Notes: generated from the sequence alone by a model not told the origin. A DNA stretch of 64,000 bases from Comamonadaceae bacterium (GCA_947476285.1 CANJPU010000002.1:1-64000), one strand, 5' to 3'. Numbered from the stretch's first letter, positions 45,246 to 55,127 are shown. A program made the numbers and translations.

Positions 45246-46226
45246 CTAGTCCAGCCGCACACCCGCGCGCTTCGCCGTCTGGCTCCACTTGTCGACTTCC
45301 TGCCGGATGAAGGCGCCGAGTTGAGCCGCGTTCATCGGCATGGCTTCGGACTCTCGGTCCGAGAAATATTTGGCCAGGTCGGGTGAGGCGGACATCTTGG
45401 TCATCGCTTCGCTGAGCTTGGCAATGATGGGAGCGGGCGTTTTTGCCGGCGCCACAACTGCAGTCCACGACGAGGCAAGAAAGTCGGGATAGCCGGATTC
45501 GGCCACCGTGGGTACGTCGGGCAGAGAGGCCAGTCGGCTCTTGCCGCCAATCGCTATCGCGCGCACGCGGCCGTCGCGGATCAGCGGCAGCGCCGCGATC
45601 GGTGTGTCCCACATGATGCTGACGCGCCCGCTCAGCAAGTCAGTGTAGGCCAGGGCCGTTCCCTTGTAAGGTATGTGGTTCATCTTGATGCCTGCGGCCA
45701 GCGAGAGCTGCTCCATCGCCATGTGCGCTGTCACCCCCGCGCCGCTGGATGCGTAGTGGATGTCGCCCGGCTTGGCCTTGGCCAGGGCCACGAGTTCGGC
45801 GATGGTCTTGGCCGGGAACGCGGGGTGCGCGACCAACACCATCGGGAAGGTCGAGAAGCCGCCAATGGCTACGTAGTCGTTGATCGGATCGTAGGGCGGC
45901 TTGTCGTGCACGGCGGCATTCACCACCAAGGGTCCGGCCGCAGTGAACAAAAGCGTGTAGCCGTCGGCTGGCGCAGCCGCGCCAGCACGCTGTGCCAAAG
46001 CGCCCGATGCGCCTGCGCGGTTGTCCACAACCCAACTCTGGCCCATCACATCTTGCATGCGCCGGGCCACTTCCCGCGCATTGGAGTCGATGCCCTGGCC
46101 GGGCGGGAAGCCCACTATCAATTTGATCGGTCGGCTCGGATATTCTTGGGCCTGCACGCCCGTGGTCATCGCTAGCGCCAATGCGGCACCGGAGAGTAGG
46201 CGAAGGATGCTTCGTACTGTCGTCAT
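45246..46226 (-). CDS. Bug/TctC-family solute-binding protein (326 aa)
   Basis: The ATG at 46226 is used because GGAG lies nine bases upstream; a TTG two codons before it is an alternative. Signal peptide MTTVRSILRLLSGAALALAM precedes QEYPSRPIKLIVGFPPGQGID, with the usual VDNRAGASG and PADGYTLL motifs. Divergent from the crotonase gene at 46437, so it likely serves the following cluster. Confidence 0.92.
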   Translation of the reverse strand: MTTVRSILRLLSGAALALAMTTGVQAQEYPSRPIKLIVGFPPGQGIDSNAREVARRMQDVMGQSWVVDNRAGASGALAQRAGAAAPADGYTLLFTAAGPLVVNAAVHDKPPYDPINDYVAIGGFSTFPMVLVAHPAFPAKTIAELVALAKAKPGDIHYASSGAGVTAHMAMEQLSLAAGIKMNHIPYKGTALAYTDLLSGRVSIMWDTPIAALPLIRDGRVRAIAIGGKSRLASLPDVPTVAESGYPDFLASSWTAVVAPAKTPAPIIAKLSEAMTKMSASPDLAKYFSDRESEAMPMNAAQLGAFIRQEVDKWSQTAKRAGVRLD

Positions 46227-46436
46227 CGTCAATCACTCCGTGCTGTTGAGGGTGACAGATGCTATGCCGCGCGGGTCTGCCTGTGAAGCCTTGTCAAGGT
46301 TTACCGTGCCACCAAAAGTCCACATCATGGACCATCGGCCGGCACTGGCACAGGCTACGGCTAGGCGCAGCGGGGTTGGCAACCTACAGTCTCATGACCA
46401 CCTCGTCGTGGCGCTCAACACCCATTCAAGCAACCC

Positions 46437-47228
46437 ATGTCCTCATTGCTCATAGATGATTCGCACGCGGGCATTCGCGTGATCACACTCAACAGGCCCG
46501 AGCGGCTCAACGCGCTGGACGGCCCAACGCTCGAAAACTTCATCGCAACGGTCAAAGATTGCTCCGCACCAGGCAAGGATATTCGCGTCATTGTCATCAA
46601 GGGGGCAGGCCGCGCTTTTTCGGCCGGAGCCGATCTGAAGTGGCTGGCCAGTGGCGTGCTGGCCGACCATGGCGCCCATCTGCGTTTTCAGGACCAATTG
46701 CAAGAGATTTGCGAGACGATTGAGGCGGCCGATCAGGTGGTGATTGGCTCCATTCACGGCTTTGCACTGGCCGGTGGCATGGAGATCGCGCTGTCGTGCG
46801 ACATCCTGGTGGCCGACGAGGAGGCCGAGCTTGGCGACGAGCATATCAAGCGAAATCTGATTCCCGGTGGCGGCGGCTCGCAGCGCCTGCCACGCAAGCT
46901 CGGGCTCGCGCGCGGCCTGTTCTACCTGCTCACCGGGCGTCGCATGAAGGGGCGCGAGGCCGAGCGCATCGGGCTGGTCTCGATCGCTGTACCCGGGGCA
47001 GAGCTGGCCGACGCCACGCTCAAGTTGGCCCAGGAACTCGCCCGCACCGATGCTCGCGCGCTGGCTTCGATGAAGATGATCGCGCGGCGCGGCATGGAGT
47101 TGCCGCTGCGCGAAGGCTTGTGGCTGGAGCGCTGGGCGCAGCACCGCTATCGTCAGGAGTCCAGCGCGATGGACGCGGGCATTTCCAATTTCGCAGCCCA
47201 CGGCAAGACCGGCGCGCCAAAGAGCTGA
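46437..47228 (+). CDS. Enoyl-CoA hydratase (263 aa)
   Basis: FSAGADLKWLASG (61-73), ALAGGMEIALSCD with E116, and LGDEHIKRNLIPGGGG with E135 place the two catalytic glutamates. It is first in the + strand operon 46437-53030, 19 bp before an SDR, and could be the BadK-like hydratase of an alicyclic pathway. Confidence 0.9.
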   Translation: MSSLLIDDSHAGIRVITLNRPERLNALDGPTLENFIATVKDCSAPGKDIRVIVIKGAGRAFSAGADLKWLASGVLADHGAHLRFQDQLQEICETIEAADQVVIGSIHGFALAGGMEIALSCDILVADEEAELGDEHIKRNLIPGGGGSQRLPRKLGLARGLFYLLTGRRMKGREAERIGLVSIAVPGAELADATLKLAQELARTDARALASMKMIARRGMELPLREGLWLERWAQHRYRQESSAMDAGISNFAAHGKTGAPKS

Positions 47229-47247
47229 GCCCCCAAGGAGACGCCTC

Positions 47248-48018
47248 TTGCAGATTGACCTGAAACAACGCACCGCCATTGTCACGGGCGGTGCATCCAA
47301 CATCGGGCGCGGCATCGCTCTCATGCTTGCCGACGCTGGCGCGCAGGTGCTGATCGTGGACAAGGACGAAGCGCAGGCCCGGGCGACGGCCAGTTTGCGC
47401 CCAGGCCGTATTCGTGTCATCACCTGCGACCTCAGCGATCTGGCGCAGGTGAGCGCGCTTGCCCAGCGCATCGCGGGCGAAGAGCAGATTTCGATTCTCG
47501 TGAACAACGCCGGCTGGGTGCACAGCGAGTATTTCGCCAACAAAGACTTGGCTGAGATGGATTTCGAGCTGCGGCTGAACCTGATGTCGCCACTGCTGCT
47601 GGTGCGCCTGCTGCTACCGGGCATGATCGAGCGCGGCTGGGGCCGCATCATCAGCGTCGCATCCGAGGCCGGCCGCGCGGGGCAGCGCACCCAGGTGGCC
47701 TATTCGGCTGCCAAGGCTGGGCTGCTGGGCATGACGCGGTCTCTGTCGCATGAGGTCGGGCGCCACGGCATCACGGTCAACGCGGTGTCGCCGGCGATGA
47801 CGATTCCCGAATCGCCCGATGAGATCGGACAAGGCAGCATGCAGCAGCAACGCGACCGGCCGCCCGAGATGATGGCCAAGATCGTCAAGTCCTACCCGAT
47901 GGGCCGCGTTGGCCATCCGCGTGATCTTGCCGCTGCGGTGACCTTTCTCGCCAGCGAGGAGGCCGGATTCATCACCGGCCAGACCCTGCCGGTGAACGGC
48001 GGCTTCATCACCACCTGA
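47248..48018 (+). CDS. Short-chain dehydrogenase (256 aa), BadH-like
   Basis: TGGASNIGRG (13-22), NNAG (86-89), S139, and Y152xxxK156 form the classical SDR site; it ends PVNGGFITT. A TTG start is supported by AAGGAG seven bases upstream. Size and context resemble the 2-hydroxycyclohexanecarboxyl-CoA dehydrogenase BadH: preceded by a hydratase and followed by a BadI/MenB-type protein. That assignment is inferred, not proved. Confidence 0.85.
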   Translation: MQIDLKQRTAIVTGGASNIGRGIALMLADAGAQVLIVDKDEAQARATASLRPGRIRVITCDLSDLAQVSALAQRIAGEEQISILVNNAGWVHSEYFANKDLAEMDFELRLNLMSPLLLVRLLLPGMIERGWGRIISVASEAGRAGQRTQVAYSAAKAGLLGMTRSLSHEVGRHGITVNAVSPAMTIPESPDEIGQGSMQQQRDRPPEMMAKIVKSYPMGRVGHPRDLAAAVTFLASEEAGFITGQTLPVNGGFITT

Positions 48019-48092
48019 CACGAAGCGCCCCGTGCGCAGCGCACTCATTGACACCCACAACACAACCCACTGAAACGAAGGAGACACTATCC

Positions 48093-48944
48093 ATGGCCAA
48101 GCCACCACCACCCGAAGCGAAGTTCACCCCCTGGGAAACGCCAGACAGCCTGCCCAATCTGGGCGATGTGCTCTACGAGCGCTGCACGCGAGACCTCGGC
48201 GGATCGGTGGCGCGCGTCACGATCAATCGACCGGACAAGCTCAATGCCTTCACCAACAAGACGATGAAGGACATCATGGTTGCGATCGAGCTGGCCAACC
48301 GCGATCCGAGCGTGGGCGTGGTGGTGCTGCAAGGCGCAGGCGACCGCGCATTCTCCACTGGCGGCGATGTCGCCTGGGAAGGCGAGCGCTCCACGGCCGA
48401 CTGGTTTTTTGACCCACCGCCCAATCACACGGTACGCTTCTCGCTCAAGCCGGTGATTGCCGCAGTGCGCGGCTACGCCATCGGCGGGGGCAATCACCTG
48501 GCCTACACCTGCGACCTCACCATCGCTGCTGACAACGCGATCTTCGGCCAGATCGGCTCGCGCCATGGCAGCCCGGCCGACGGCTACATGGCGCGCTATC
48601 TGGTACGGGTGATTGGTGCCAAGCGCGCCAGAGAGATGTGGCTCACCCGCCAGCGCATCGATGCGCACAAGGCGCTGGAGTGGGGCCTCATCAACGCCGT
48701 CGTGCCGTTGGCGGACCACGAGAAAGAAGTGCTCAAGTGGTGCAGTTTCGTGCTTGACGGCAGCCCAACCTGCATTCGCATCCTCAAGGCGGTGTTCGAC
48801 CAGGAAGTGGACGAGATGGCTGGCGACGTGCGACGCATGGCCCAACTCGTACACCCGAATTTCGTTGAGAGCGACGAAGCCCATGAGGCGCAAAAAGCCT
48901 TCTTCGAAAAGCGCCCGCCGAACTTCTGGCCGGCGCCCAAGTGA
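48093..48944 (+). CDS. MenB/BadI-type crotonase (283 aa)
   Basis: Clearly from the MenB branch of crotonases: FSTGGD (87-92), RGYAIGGGNHLAYTCDLTIA (127-146), then NAIFGQIGSRHGSPADGY and EKRPPNFWP at the end. BadI, the ring-opening 2-ketocyclohexanecarboxyl-CoA hydrolase, belongs to this branch and carries the same GYAIGGGN-LA-ICDLTI pattern as I recall it. No other menaquinone gene is present, so ring cleavage in a catabolic pathway is the more likely role. AAGGAGA upstream of the start. Confidence 0.83.
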   Translation: MAKPPPPEAKFTPWETPDSLPNLGDVLYERCTRDLGGSVARVTINRPDKLNAFTNKTMKDIMVAIELANRDPSVGVVVLQGAGDRAFSTGGDVAWEGERSTADWFFDPPPNHTVRFSLKPVIAAVRGYAIGGGNHLAYTCDLTIAADNAIFGQIGSRHGSPADGYMARYLVRVIGAKRAREMWLTRQRIDAHKALEWGLINAVVPLADHEKEVLKWCSFVLDGSPTCIRILKAVFDQEVDEMAGDVRRMAQLVHPNFVESDEAHEAQKAFFEKRPPNFWPAPK

Positions 48945-48967
48945 GTTCCATAGTCGAAAGGCATCCA

Positions 48968-50203
48968 GTGACAGCCTCTGATCAACCCACTTCAAGGCCC
49001 GCGCTCCAAGGCGTGCGCGTGGTCGAACTCGCCAACTGGATCTCGGCGCCGTTTGCCGCCACGCTGTTGGCCGACTTTGGCGCAGACGTCGTCAAGATCG
49101 AACTGCCCGGCTCGGGTGACCCGATGCGCACGCTGGGTGCCTTGCCCGCAGAGGGCATGAGCGGCTACTGGTGGAGCGCTCTGGGCCGCAACAAGCGATC
49201 GATCGCACTGGACGTGCGCACGCCCGAGGGCCTTGAGATCCTCGGGCGGCTGATCGAGGGTGCGGAGATGCTGATCGAGAATTTCCGGCCCGGCACGCTG
49301 GACCGCTGGGGCATTACGCCCGAATGGCTCAAGGCCCGCAGGCCCGACCTGATCGTGGTGCGCATCAGTGGGTATGGTCAAGACGGCCCCTGGCGCGACA
49401 TGCCCGGCTTTGACCGCAACGCACAGGCCTTCTCGGGTCTCGTCTACGTGACGGGCGAGAAGGACACGGCGCCGCAGCAGGCCGGCTTGCCGGTGTGCGA
49501 CTACACCTCAGGCCTGTGGGCGGCGTTCGGCGCCGTCACGGCCCTGCTGGGCAAGTACCGCAATGGCGACACCAATGGCAACGAAGTCGACCTCGGGCTT
49601 TACGAGTCGATGATTCCCTTCCTCAAGGAGATGCCCCAGCGCTGGCGTCACCAGGGCATCGTCACCGAGCGCAACGGCAACAAGCCCGATTACGTCGCGC
49701 CCGGCGGCGCGTACCGCACCGGCGACGGGGATTGGATCTTCATCAGCGGCACCGGCGATCGTGTCTTCTCGCGCTTGATGTCCTTGGTCGGTCGGGCGGA
49801 CATGATCGATTCGCCGCGCTATCGATCCAACCATGACCGCGTGGTCGCACGCGATGAGATCGACGGCGCAATCGATGCGTGGCTGTTGAAGCACCACACT
49901 GACGAGGCGGTTGCAGCCCTGCAGGCGGCGGAGGTGCCGGTGGTGAAGATTCAAAGCATCTCCGAACTGATGGACCATCCGCAGGTGCTCGCCCGCGGAA
50001 ACTTCGTCGAAGTGCCTGACCATGACCGAGGCGAAGTCTGCTTCGCCGCACCCATCCCGCGCATGGCGCGCGGCGCGGCAAGCGTGCGCTGGCCCGGGCA
50101 GGACATCGGCGAATCGACGCGCGACGTGCTGCGGGGCGAACTGCAACTGTCCGAAGAAACGCTGGCCGATCTGGCCCGGCGCGGCGTGGTCGGCGGGCTA
50201 TGA
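48968..50203 (+). CDS. CaiB/BaiF (family III) CoA transferase (411 aa)
   Basis: GVRVVELANWISAPFAAT, FGADVVKIELPG, IENFRPGTLDRWG and the catalytic D178 (LPVCDYTSGLWA) identify the family. A GTG at 48941 overlaps the previous stop but lacks a ribosome site, whereas the GTG at 48968 has GAAAGG six bases upstream. The enzyme likely transfers CoA to the incoming acid. Confidence 0.92.
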   Translation: MTASDQPTSRPALQGVRVVELANWISAPFAATLLADFGADVVKIELPGSGDPMRTLGALPAEGMSGYWWSALGRNKRSIALDVRTPEGLEILGRLIEGAEMLIENFRPGTLDRWGITPEWLKARRPDLIVVRISGYGQDGPWRDMPGFDRNAQAFSGLVYVTGEKDTAPQQAGLPVCDYTSGLWAAFGAVTALLGKYRNGDTNGNEVDLGLYESMIPFLKEMPQRWRHQGIVTERNGNKPDYVAPGGAYRTGDGDWIFISGTGDRVFSRLMSLVGRADMIDSPRYRSNHDRVVARDEIDGAIDAWLLKHHTDEAVAALQAAEVPVVKIQSISELMDHPQVLARGNFVEVPDHDRGEVCFAAPIPRMARGAASVRWPGQDIGESTRDVLRGELQLSEETLADLARRGVVGGL

Positions 50204-50257
50204 CGGTGTGACGCCACGAGGCTTGCCTGACACAGACAACCCAAGGAGTGAGAACGC

Positions 50258-51403
50258 ATGGACATGATGATGACCGAGAGCCAGTTGACGCTGCGCGATG
50301 CGGTGAGAAAATTCGCCGAGGCTGAGCTGCTACCAAGGTATATGCACTGGGACCGGTCCGGCGAGTGGCTGCCCAAGTCGTTCACTGACAAACTTGTTGA
50401 GATGGGCCTGCTGCGTTTGCGCATGCCCGAGAAACTTGGTGGCCAGGGCTTCTCTTTTGTTGACTGCGGCATCGTGTGCGAGGAGATCGGCCGCTGCGAC
50501 CCGCAGATCCGCTACCTCATTTCCAGTGCGGTGCACATCAGTGAGATGTCATCCGAGATGCACCCGGACCTGCAAGAAGAGTGGCTGCCGCGCATCGCCA
50601 ATGGCGAGATCATGGCGCTGGCATTCACCGAGCCGGGTGGCGGCACGGACGCCGCCAACATTCGCACCAAGGCAAGCCGCGATGGCGATTTCTTCGTGAT
50701 CAACGGCGAGAAGACCAGCGTCAGCTTCACCGGCGTGGCCTCGGTGATTTTTGTGTCCGCCCGCACTGGCGGCCCCGGCCCCTGGGGCCTGTCGTTCTTC
50801 ATGGTGCCGGCCGACACGCCGGGCATCCGCACATCCAACTACGAGCGCATGGGCCAGCGGCTCACCCGCGGCGGCAGCATCTTCTTTGACGATGTGCGCG
50901 TACCCGCGCGCAACATGATCGGCAAGGAGAACAAGGGTTTCGTGTGGGCCATGACGATCATTGGTTACAACCGCAACTTTGTCGCGCTGGCCTGCATCGG
51001 CGCGGCGCAAAAATCTATCGACGAGACCGCTGCCTACATGAAGACGCGCGAAGTCCTGGGCCAGGCGGTTTCGAAATGGCAGGGCGCTGCCCACGCGCTC
51101 GCGGCCGAGCAGACCAAACTGCAGGCCGCCCGACTGCTCTGCTACAACGCGCTGGCTCTGGTGGACCGCGGCCTGCGCCACGACCCTGAGTCGTCGATGG
51201 CGAAGTGGTATGGCGTGAAAGTGGCCAACGAAGCCATCGAGACCTGCATGCGCCTGCACGGCCACTACGGCTGGTCCAAGGATTTTCCGTTCGAACAGCG
51301 GCTGCGTGACTGCCTGGGGATGGAGTCGGCCGACGGGCCGCGCGAGGTGCACCTGGGCATCATTTCGCGCGATATCTTCGGCAAAGAATTTGCGCCATTC
51401 TGA
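50258..51403 (+). CDS. Acyl-CoA dehydrogenase (381 aa)
   Basis: ALAFTEPGGGTDAANI, ISRDGD-type middle domain residues and MKTREVLGQAVSKWQG followed by MRLHGHYGWSKDF give the ACAD layout. The usual catalytic-Glu position is Asp359 (ADGPREVHLG), as in the ACAD10/11-like branch. AAGGAG lies nine bases before the start. The stop shares one base with the ATG of the thioesterase gene. Confidence 0.9.
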   Translation: MDMMMTESQLTLRDAVRKFAEAELLPRYMHWDRSGEWLPKSFTDKLVEMGLLRLRMPEKLGGQGFSFVDCGIVCEEIGRCDPQIRYLISSAVHISEMSSEMHPDLQEEWLPRIANGEIMALAFTEPGGGTDAANIRTKASRDGDFFVINGEKTSVSFTGVASVIFVSARTGGPGPWGLSFFMVPADTPGIRTSNYERMGQRLTRGGSIFFDDVRVPARNMIGKENKGFVWAMTIIGYNRNFVALACIGAAQKSIDETAAYMKTREVLGQAVSKWQGAAHALAAEQTKLQAARLLCYNALALVDRGLRHDPESSMAKWYGVKVANEAIETCMRLHGHYGWSKDFPFEQRLRDCLGMESADGPREVHLGIISRDIFGKEFAPF

Positions 51404-51846
51404 TGAACACGCCACCACTGAATCCAGCCGCGGACGACTGGACTCCTGAATTCACACCCGACGATGAATTCGTGCATCTTGTAGGGCCGCTGCTCGTGCG
51501 CATGGACAACGGAGTCAAGCGCTATGCGTTTCGCGCCGAGCAAAAGCACATGAGCCGTTTCCACCGCCTCCACGGCGGCATGGTGCTGTTTTTGGCTGAC
51601 AAGGCCATGAGCGTGACGGCGTGGGATTTGGTCGGCCGCCCGAAAATCTTCACCACCATTCAGCTTGACCTTCAGTTCCTCGCGGTCGTCGCTAAGGGCA
51701 GCCTGGTGGAGGCGCATTGCGAGCTGGTCAAGAAGACCGGCTCTCTGGCCTTCATGTCGGGGCGGCTGACTGTGGGCGACGATGTTGTTGCCAGCGTCAC
51801 CGGCGTCTGGAAGTTTCGCGCAGTAGCAAAGAGCCCTTCCGAATGA
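51403..51846 (+). CDS. PaaI-type hot-dog thioesterase (147 aa)
   Basis: The signature FHRLHGGMVLFLADKAMS carries the HGG turn and the Asp at the active-site position; FTTIQLDLQFLAVVAKGSL is the following central strand pair. It would release dead-end or product acyl groups from CoA. Embedded by overlap between the ACAD and second CaiB genes. Confidence 0.86.
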   Translation: MNTPPLNPAADDWTPEFTPDDEFVHLVGPLLVRMDNGVKRYAFRAEQKHMSRFHRLHGGMVLFLADKAMSVTAWDLVGRPKIFTTIQLDLQFLAVVAKGSLVEAHCELVKKTGSLAFMSGRLTVGDDVVASVTGVWKFRAVAKSPSE

Positions 51847-53030
51847 CAAACACAGTGCCGCCCACACCACCAGGCACCGGACCGCTGACCGGTATCCGTG
51901 TGGTCGAAATCGCCAACACGGTGTATGGCCCGCTGACCTCACAGTACCTGGCTGACATGGGTGCCGATGTGATCAAGATCGAGCCGCCCGAAGGGGATCT
52001 CACCCGCTCGCTCGGACCTGCGCGCCACACCGGCATGTCGGCCGTGTTCATCAACTGCAACCGCAACAAGCGCAGCGTGATGCTGGACTTGCGCGAGCAG
52101 GCTGACCGAGATGTGATGCAGCGCATCGTCGCCCAGAGCGATGTGCTTGTGCACTCGATACGCACGGCGTCCACCGCGCGCATGGGGATCGACTACGAGA
52201 CGGTGGCCAAACTCAATCCGCGCCTGGTGTACTGCCAGGCCAAGGGCTTTTCGGATGAGGGCGCTTACGGCGGCATGCCGGCCTACGATGACCTGATCCA
52301 GGCGCTCACTGGCATTGCCTCGCTGCAGAGCGACATGGTGGGCGCGCCCCGCTACGTGCCAATGATCTTCGCCGACAAAGTCAGTGCGCTGCATGCGGCC
52401 TTTGCAATCATGCTGGGTTTGTTCCACCGCGCGCAGACCGGCCTGGGCCAGCAAATTGGCGTGCCGATGTTCGAGGCGATGACGGCCTTCAACACTGTGG
52501 AGCATCTGTGGGGCGCCACCTTCGAACCCGCGATTGCTCCTATGGGTTACGAGACCATCACCAAGGCCGTGCGCACGCCCTTTGCCACCCGCGACGGCCA
52601 CATCGCGTTCCTGCCCTACACAGATGCCCACTGGAAGCGATTCTTCGATGCGGTTGGGCGGCCAGAGCTGATGCAGGACCCGCGCTTTTGCAGCTACCCC
52701 GCGCGGCAAAAGCATTTTGCGCAGGTCTGGCCGGTGGTGACTGAGATTCTCGCCACCCGAACGACCGCCGAATGGATTGCGCTCTTTGGAGGAGGGGACA
52801 TGCCCATCGCCAGGGTCAATCGGCTGGAAGACTTGCCAAATGACCCGCACCTCAACAGCGTAGGCTTCTGGCAGTATCCGCAGCACCCCACCGAAGGCAA
52901 GCTGCGCATTCCCCGCAGCCCCTTCGAGATGAGCGAATCGCCACCCTCACTGCGGCGGCTGCCGCCGACGCTGGGTCAGCACACGCGCGAGGTGCTGGCC
53001 GAGTTTGGGATTGACGCAGCTGGCCGCTGA
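51843..53030 (+). CDS. CaiB/BaiF (family III) CoA transferase (395 aa)
   Basis: GIRVVEIANTVYGPLTSQ, MGADVIKIEPPEGD and catalytic D178 (IFADKVSALHAA). Start at 51843 overlaps the thioesterase stop (ATGA). Two CaiB-type enzymes in one operon suggest two different acids, or enantiomers, are activated, or that CoA is returned from a product to substrate. Confidence 0.92.
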   Translation: MTNTVPPTPPGTGPLTGIRVVEIANTVYGPLTSQYLADMGADVIKIEPPEGDLTRSLGPARHTGMSAVFINCNRNKRSVMLDLREQADRDVMQRIVAQSDVLVHSIRTASTARMGIDYETVAKLNPRLVYCQAKGFSDEGAYGGMPAYDDLIQALTGIASLQSDMVGAPRYVPMIFADKVSALHAAFAIMLGLFHRAQTGLGQQIGVPMFEAMTAFNTVEHLWGATFEPAIAPMGYETITKAVRTPFATRDGHIAFLPYTDAHWKRFFDAVGRPELMQDPRFCSYPARQKHFAQVWPVVTEILATRTTAEWIALFGGGDMPIARVNRLEDLPNDPHLNSVGFWQYPQHPTEGKLRIPRSPFEMSESPPSLRRLPPTLGQHTREVLAEFGIDAAGR

Positions 53031-53052
53031 GGGCCGATTTGCATCCGCTCGC

Positions 53053-54030
53053 TCAATTCACATTGATGCCCGCTTCCTTGATGATGGGCCCCCACACGGC
53101 GGTCTCACGGTCGATGAGTTTCTGGAAGTCAGCGGCCGAGCCGCCTTCGATGGTCATGCCGCCGCCCAGATAGGTGTCGCGCAGGGCAGGGTCTGCAAGC
53201 GATTGGTTGACCACCGCGTTCAGCCGGGCGATGATCTCCTTGGGCACGCTGCTGGGTGCCAATATGCCGAACCACACCACGCTTTGTACCGGCACACCCA
53301 ACTCCAGCAGCGTCGGAACATCGGGCAATTGAGCCAATCGTTTGCCGCTTGAGACTGCCAGAGGCAGCAGCTTGCCGGCTTTCACCAGCGGTGCGCCCAG
53401 GCTCATGGTGATCGGCATGATGGAAATTTGTCCGCCCAGCAAGGCCTGCAGCGCCGGCGCTTCGCCCTTGTACGGCACGTGCTCCATGTTGAGCTTGGCT
53501 TCTGACTTGAACCAGGTACCCAGCAGATGGCCGCCTGTGGCGTTGCCGCCCGATGCGAAGTTGGCCTTGCCCGGGTTGGCCTTGGCATAGGCGATGAACT
53601 CCAGGGTGCTCTTGTAGGGCGCGTCAGCAGGGGCGACAAAGATGTAAGGCACGGACACCACCACGGCAACGGGTGTTAGCTCAGAGAAACTGAAGGGCAA
53701 TTTGGGAGACAGCGCGGGCAGCGTTGCATAGCCTGAAGAAACCATCAGCAGCGTGTGTCCGTCCGGGGCTGACTTTGCCACCATGTTCGCGCCGACCGCG
53801 CTGCCTGCGCCCGGTCGGTTCTCCACGATCACCGGTTGGCCCAGCGTCTGCGTCATCTTCTGGGCGATCTGGCGCGCGGACAGGTCCATCGCACCGCCAG
53901 CTGCGCTGGCCACCACCAGGCGCACTGGCTTGTCGGGGAAGCTGCTCTGCTGGCTGTGCGCCAGGGTCACCGCGAGCATCGCGATGGTCAAAGTGGCGGC
54001 ACGTTGGCAGGAAAGTCGCAAATTCACCAT
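53053..54030 (-). CDS. Bug/TctC-family solute-binding protein (325 aa)
   Basis: An N-terminal hydrophobic signal (about 10-26) is followed by SSFPDKPVRLVVASAAGGAMD, VENRPGAGSAVG and PDGHTLLM. It converges on the 46437-53030 operon with 22 bp between the stop codons and is transcribed in the same direction as the IclR gene upstream, 143 bp away. Confidence 0.92.
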   Translation of the reverse strand: MVNLRLSCQRAATLTIAMLAVTLAHSQQSSFPDKPVRLVVASAAGGAMDLSARQIAQKMTQTLGQPVIVENRPGAGSAVGANMVAKSAPDGHTLLMVSSGYATLPALSPKLPFSFSELTPVAVVVSVPYIFVAPADAPYKSTLEFIAYAKANPGKANFASGGNATGGHLLGTWFKSEAKLNMEHVPYKGEAPALQALLGGQISIMPITMSLGAPLVKAGKLLPLAVSSGKRLAQLPDVPTLLELGVPVQSVVWFGILAPSSVPKEIIARLNAVVNQSLADPALRDTYLGGGMTIEGGSAADFQKLIDRETAVWGPIIKEAGINVN

Positions 54031-54173
54031 CGGGGTTCTCCTTGGCTTGAGCCTTGTTCTGGGAAAGCAGCGGTCTCGTCGCTGGTGCTTGGGCTCATCC
54101 TAGGCCCCAGTCAGGTGCGTGGCAATGGAGCATGCCCCAGGAAAGTCCACATTGCAGACCCTGTGGCCGAGAG

Positions 54174-54971
54174 TCAGCCTGCTGTGAATGTGGTTGCAGG
54201 CACGCGCGCCGCGCATGCCGCCAGGTCGGTGGTTTCCTGCGCCAGAAGTCGCACGATCTTGTCCGCCGATGCGGCGAGCAAGCGTTCGGGCGGGCCGGCC
54301 AGTGACACCGAGCCCATCGCGTTGCCGCCGGCATCGCGCAAGACAATGCCGAACGCATGAATGCCCACCACGATGTCTTCCAGATTGGCCGCATAGCCAA
54401 GCGGGATGGAGCGCTCGAGCATGCGCACGAAGCGCTCCGGTTTGGCGGTTCCCATCGCGGCCACATCAAGCATGTTGCGTTGCACCACGGTCTGACGTTC
54501 CTCGGCGGGCATTGCCACCAGCATCGCCACGCCGCCAGCAGAGACGATGAGTGGCCTGCGATGGCCCACCTCGATCAGCATGCCCCCGCGCGCTGATGGC
54601 CCGGCGCGGCACGCTACGACAAATTCGTGGCCACTACGCAGGTAGAAGAACGCCACGCAGCGCATGCGCTGTGCCAGTCGGGCGGCGGCAGCCTGGCCCT
54701 CGCTGATGAGGGGTTGGTGGGTCGGCACCGATAGGCCTAGCTCCAGCAGCATCGGACCTGGGTAGTAGCGGTGCTCGCGCCGATCATGGCGCGCCAGACG
54801 CTGCGCCTCCAGGGCCGCCAGAATGCGGTGCACGGTCGCTTTTTCAAGGCCGGAGCGGCGGGCCAGGTCGGTCAGGCCCCAGCCGAAGGTGCCGCGCGTG
54901 GCCAGCAACTTCAGCAGATGGATAGAGCGCTCGACGGCCTGCGTGCCCGTCGGCCTTGTCTCCTTCACCAT
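54174..54971 (-). CDS. IclR-family regulator (265 aa)
   Basis: The N-terminal winged HTH is clear: GTQAVERSIHLLKLLA (9-24), LTDLARRSGLEKATVHRILAAL. The C-terminal effector domain is of the usual length and ends with LVLRDAGG-type and GSVSLAGP motifs. IclR proteins sense small aromatic or aliphatic acids. It is best placed to control the adjacent Bug gene, and perhaps the 46437-53030 operon. Confidence 0.93.
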   Translation of the reverse strand: MVKETRPTGTQAVERSIHLLKLLATRGTFGWGLTDLARRSGLEKATVHRILAALEAQRLARHDRREHRYYPGPMLLELGLSVPTHQPLISEGQAAAARLAQRMRCVAFFYLRSGHEFVVACRAGPSARGGMLIEVGHRRPLIVSAGGVAMLVAMPAEERQTVVQRNMLDVAAMGTAKPERFVRMLERSIPLGYAANLEDIVVGIHAFGIVLRDAGGNAMGSVSLAGPPERLLAASADKIVRLLAQETTDLAACAARVPATTFTAG

Positions 54972-55127
54972 GTACTAATCCCTTTGATTGACAGGAAGTC
55001 TGACCGGGAGCTCACCCCGCCAGAACGGACGTGTCTCAGTCTGAAAAGACATCAAAACAAAAGCCCATTGTCAACGAAGAATCTGGTTCTCGTTTATCCT
55101 TACTGGCGCAGACCACCTCACGCCGCC

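Noticed and set aside
46233-46436. TTGACA box upstream of the Bug gene at 46226 (minus strand)
   Set aside because: A good -35-like hexamer is present but no -10-like sequence lies at 15-19 bp spacing.
48093-48944. True MenB (menaquinone biosynthesis) for the MenB-like protein
   Set aside because: No other men genes are present, the neighbours are catabolic, and the same sequence pattern fits BadI-type ring hydrolases.
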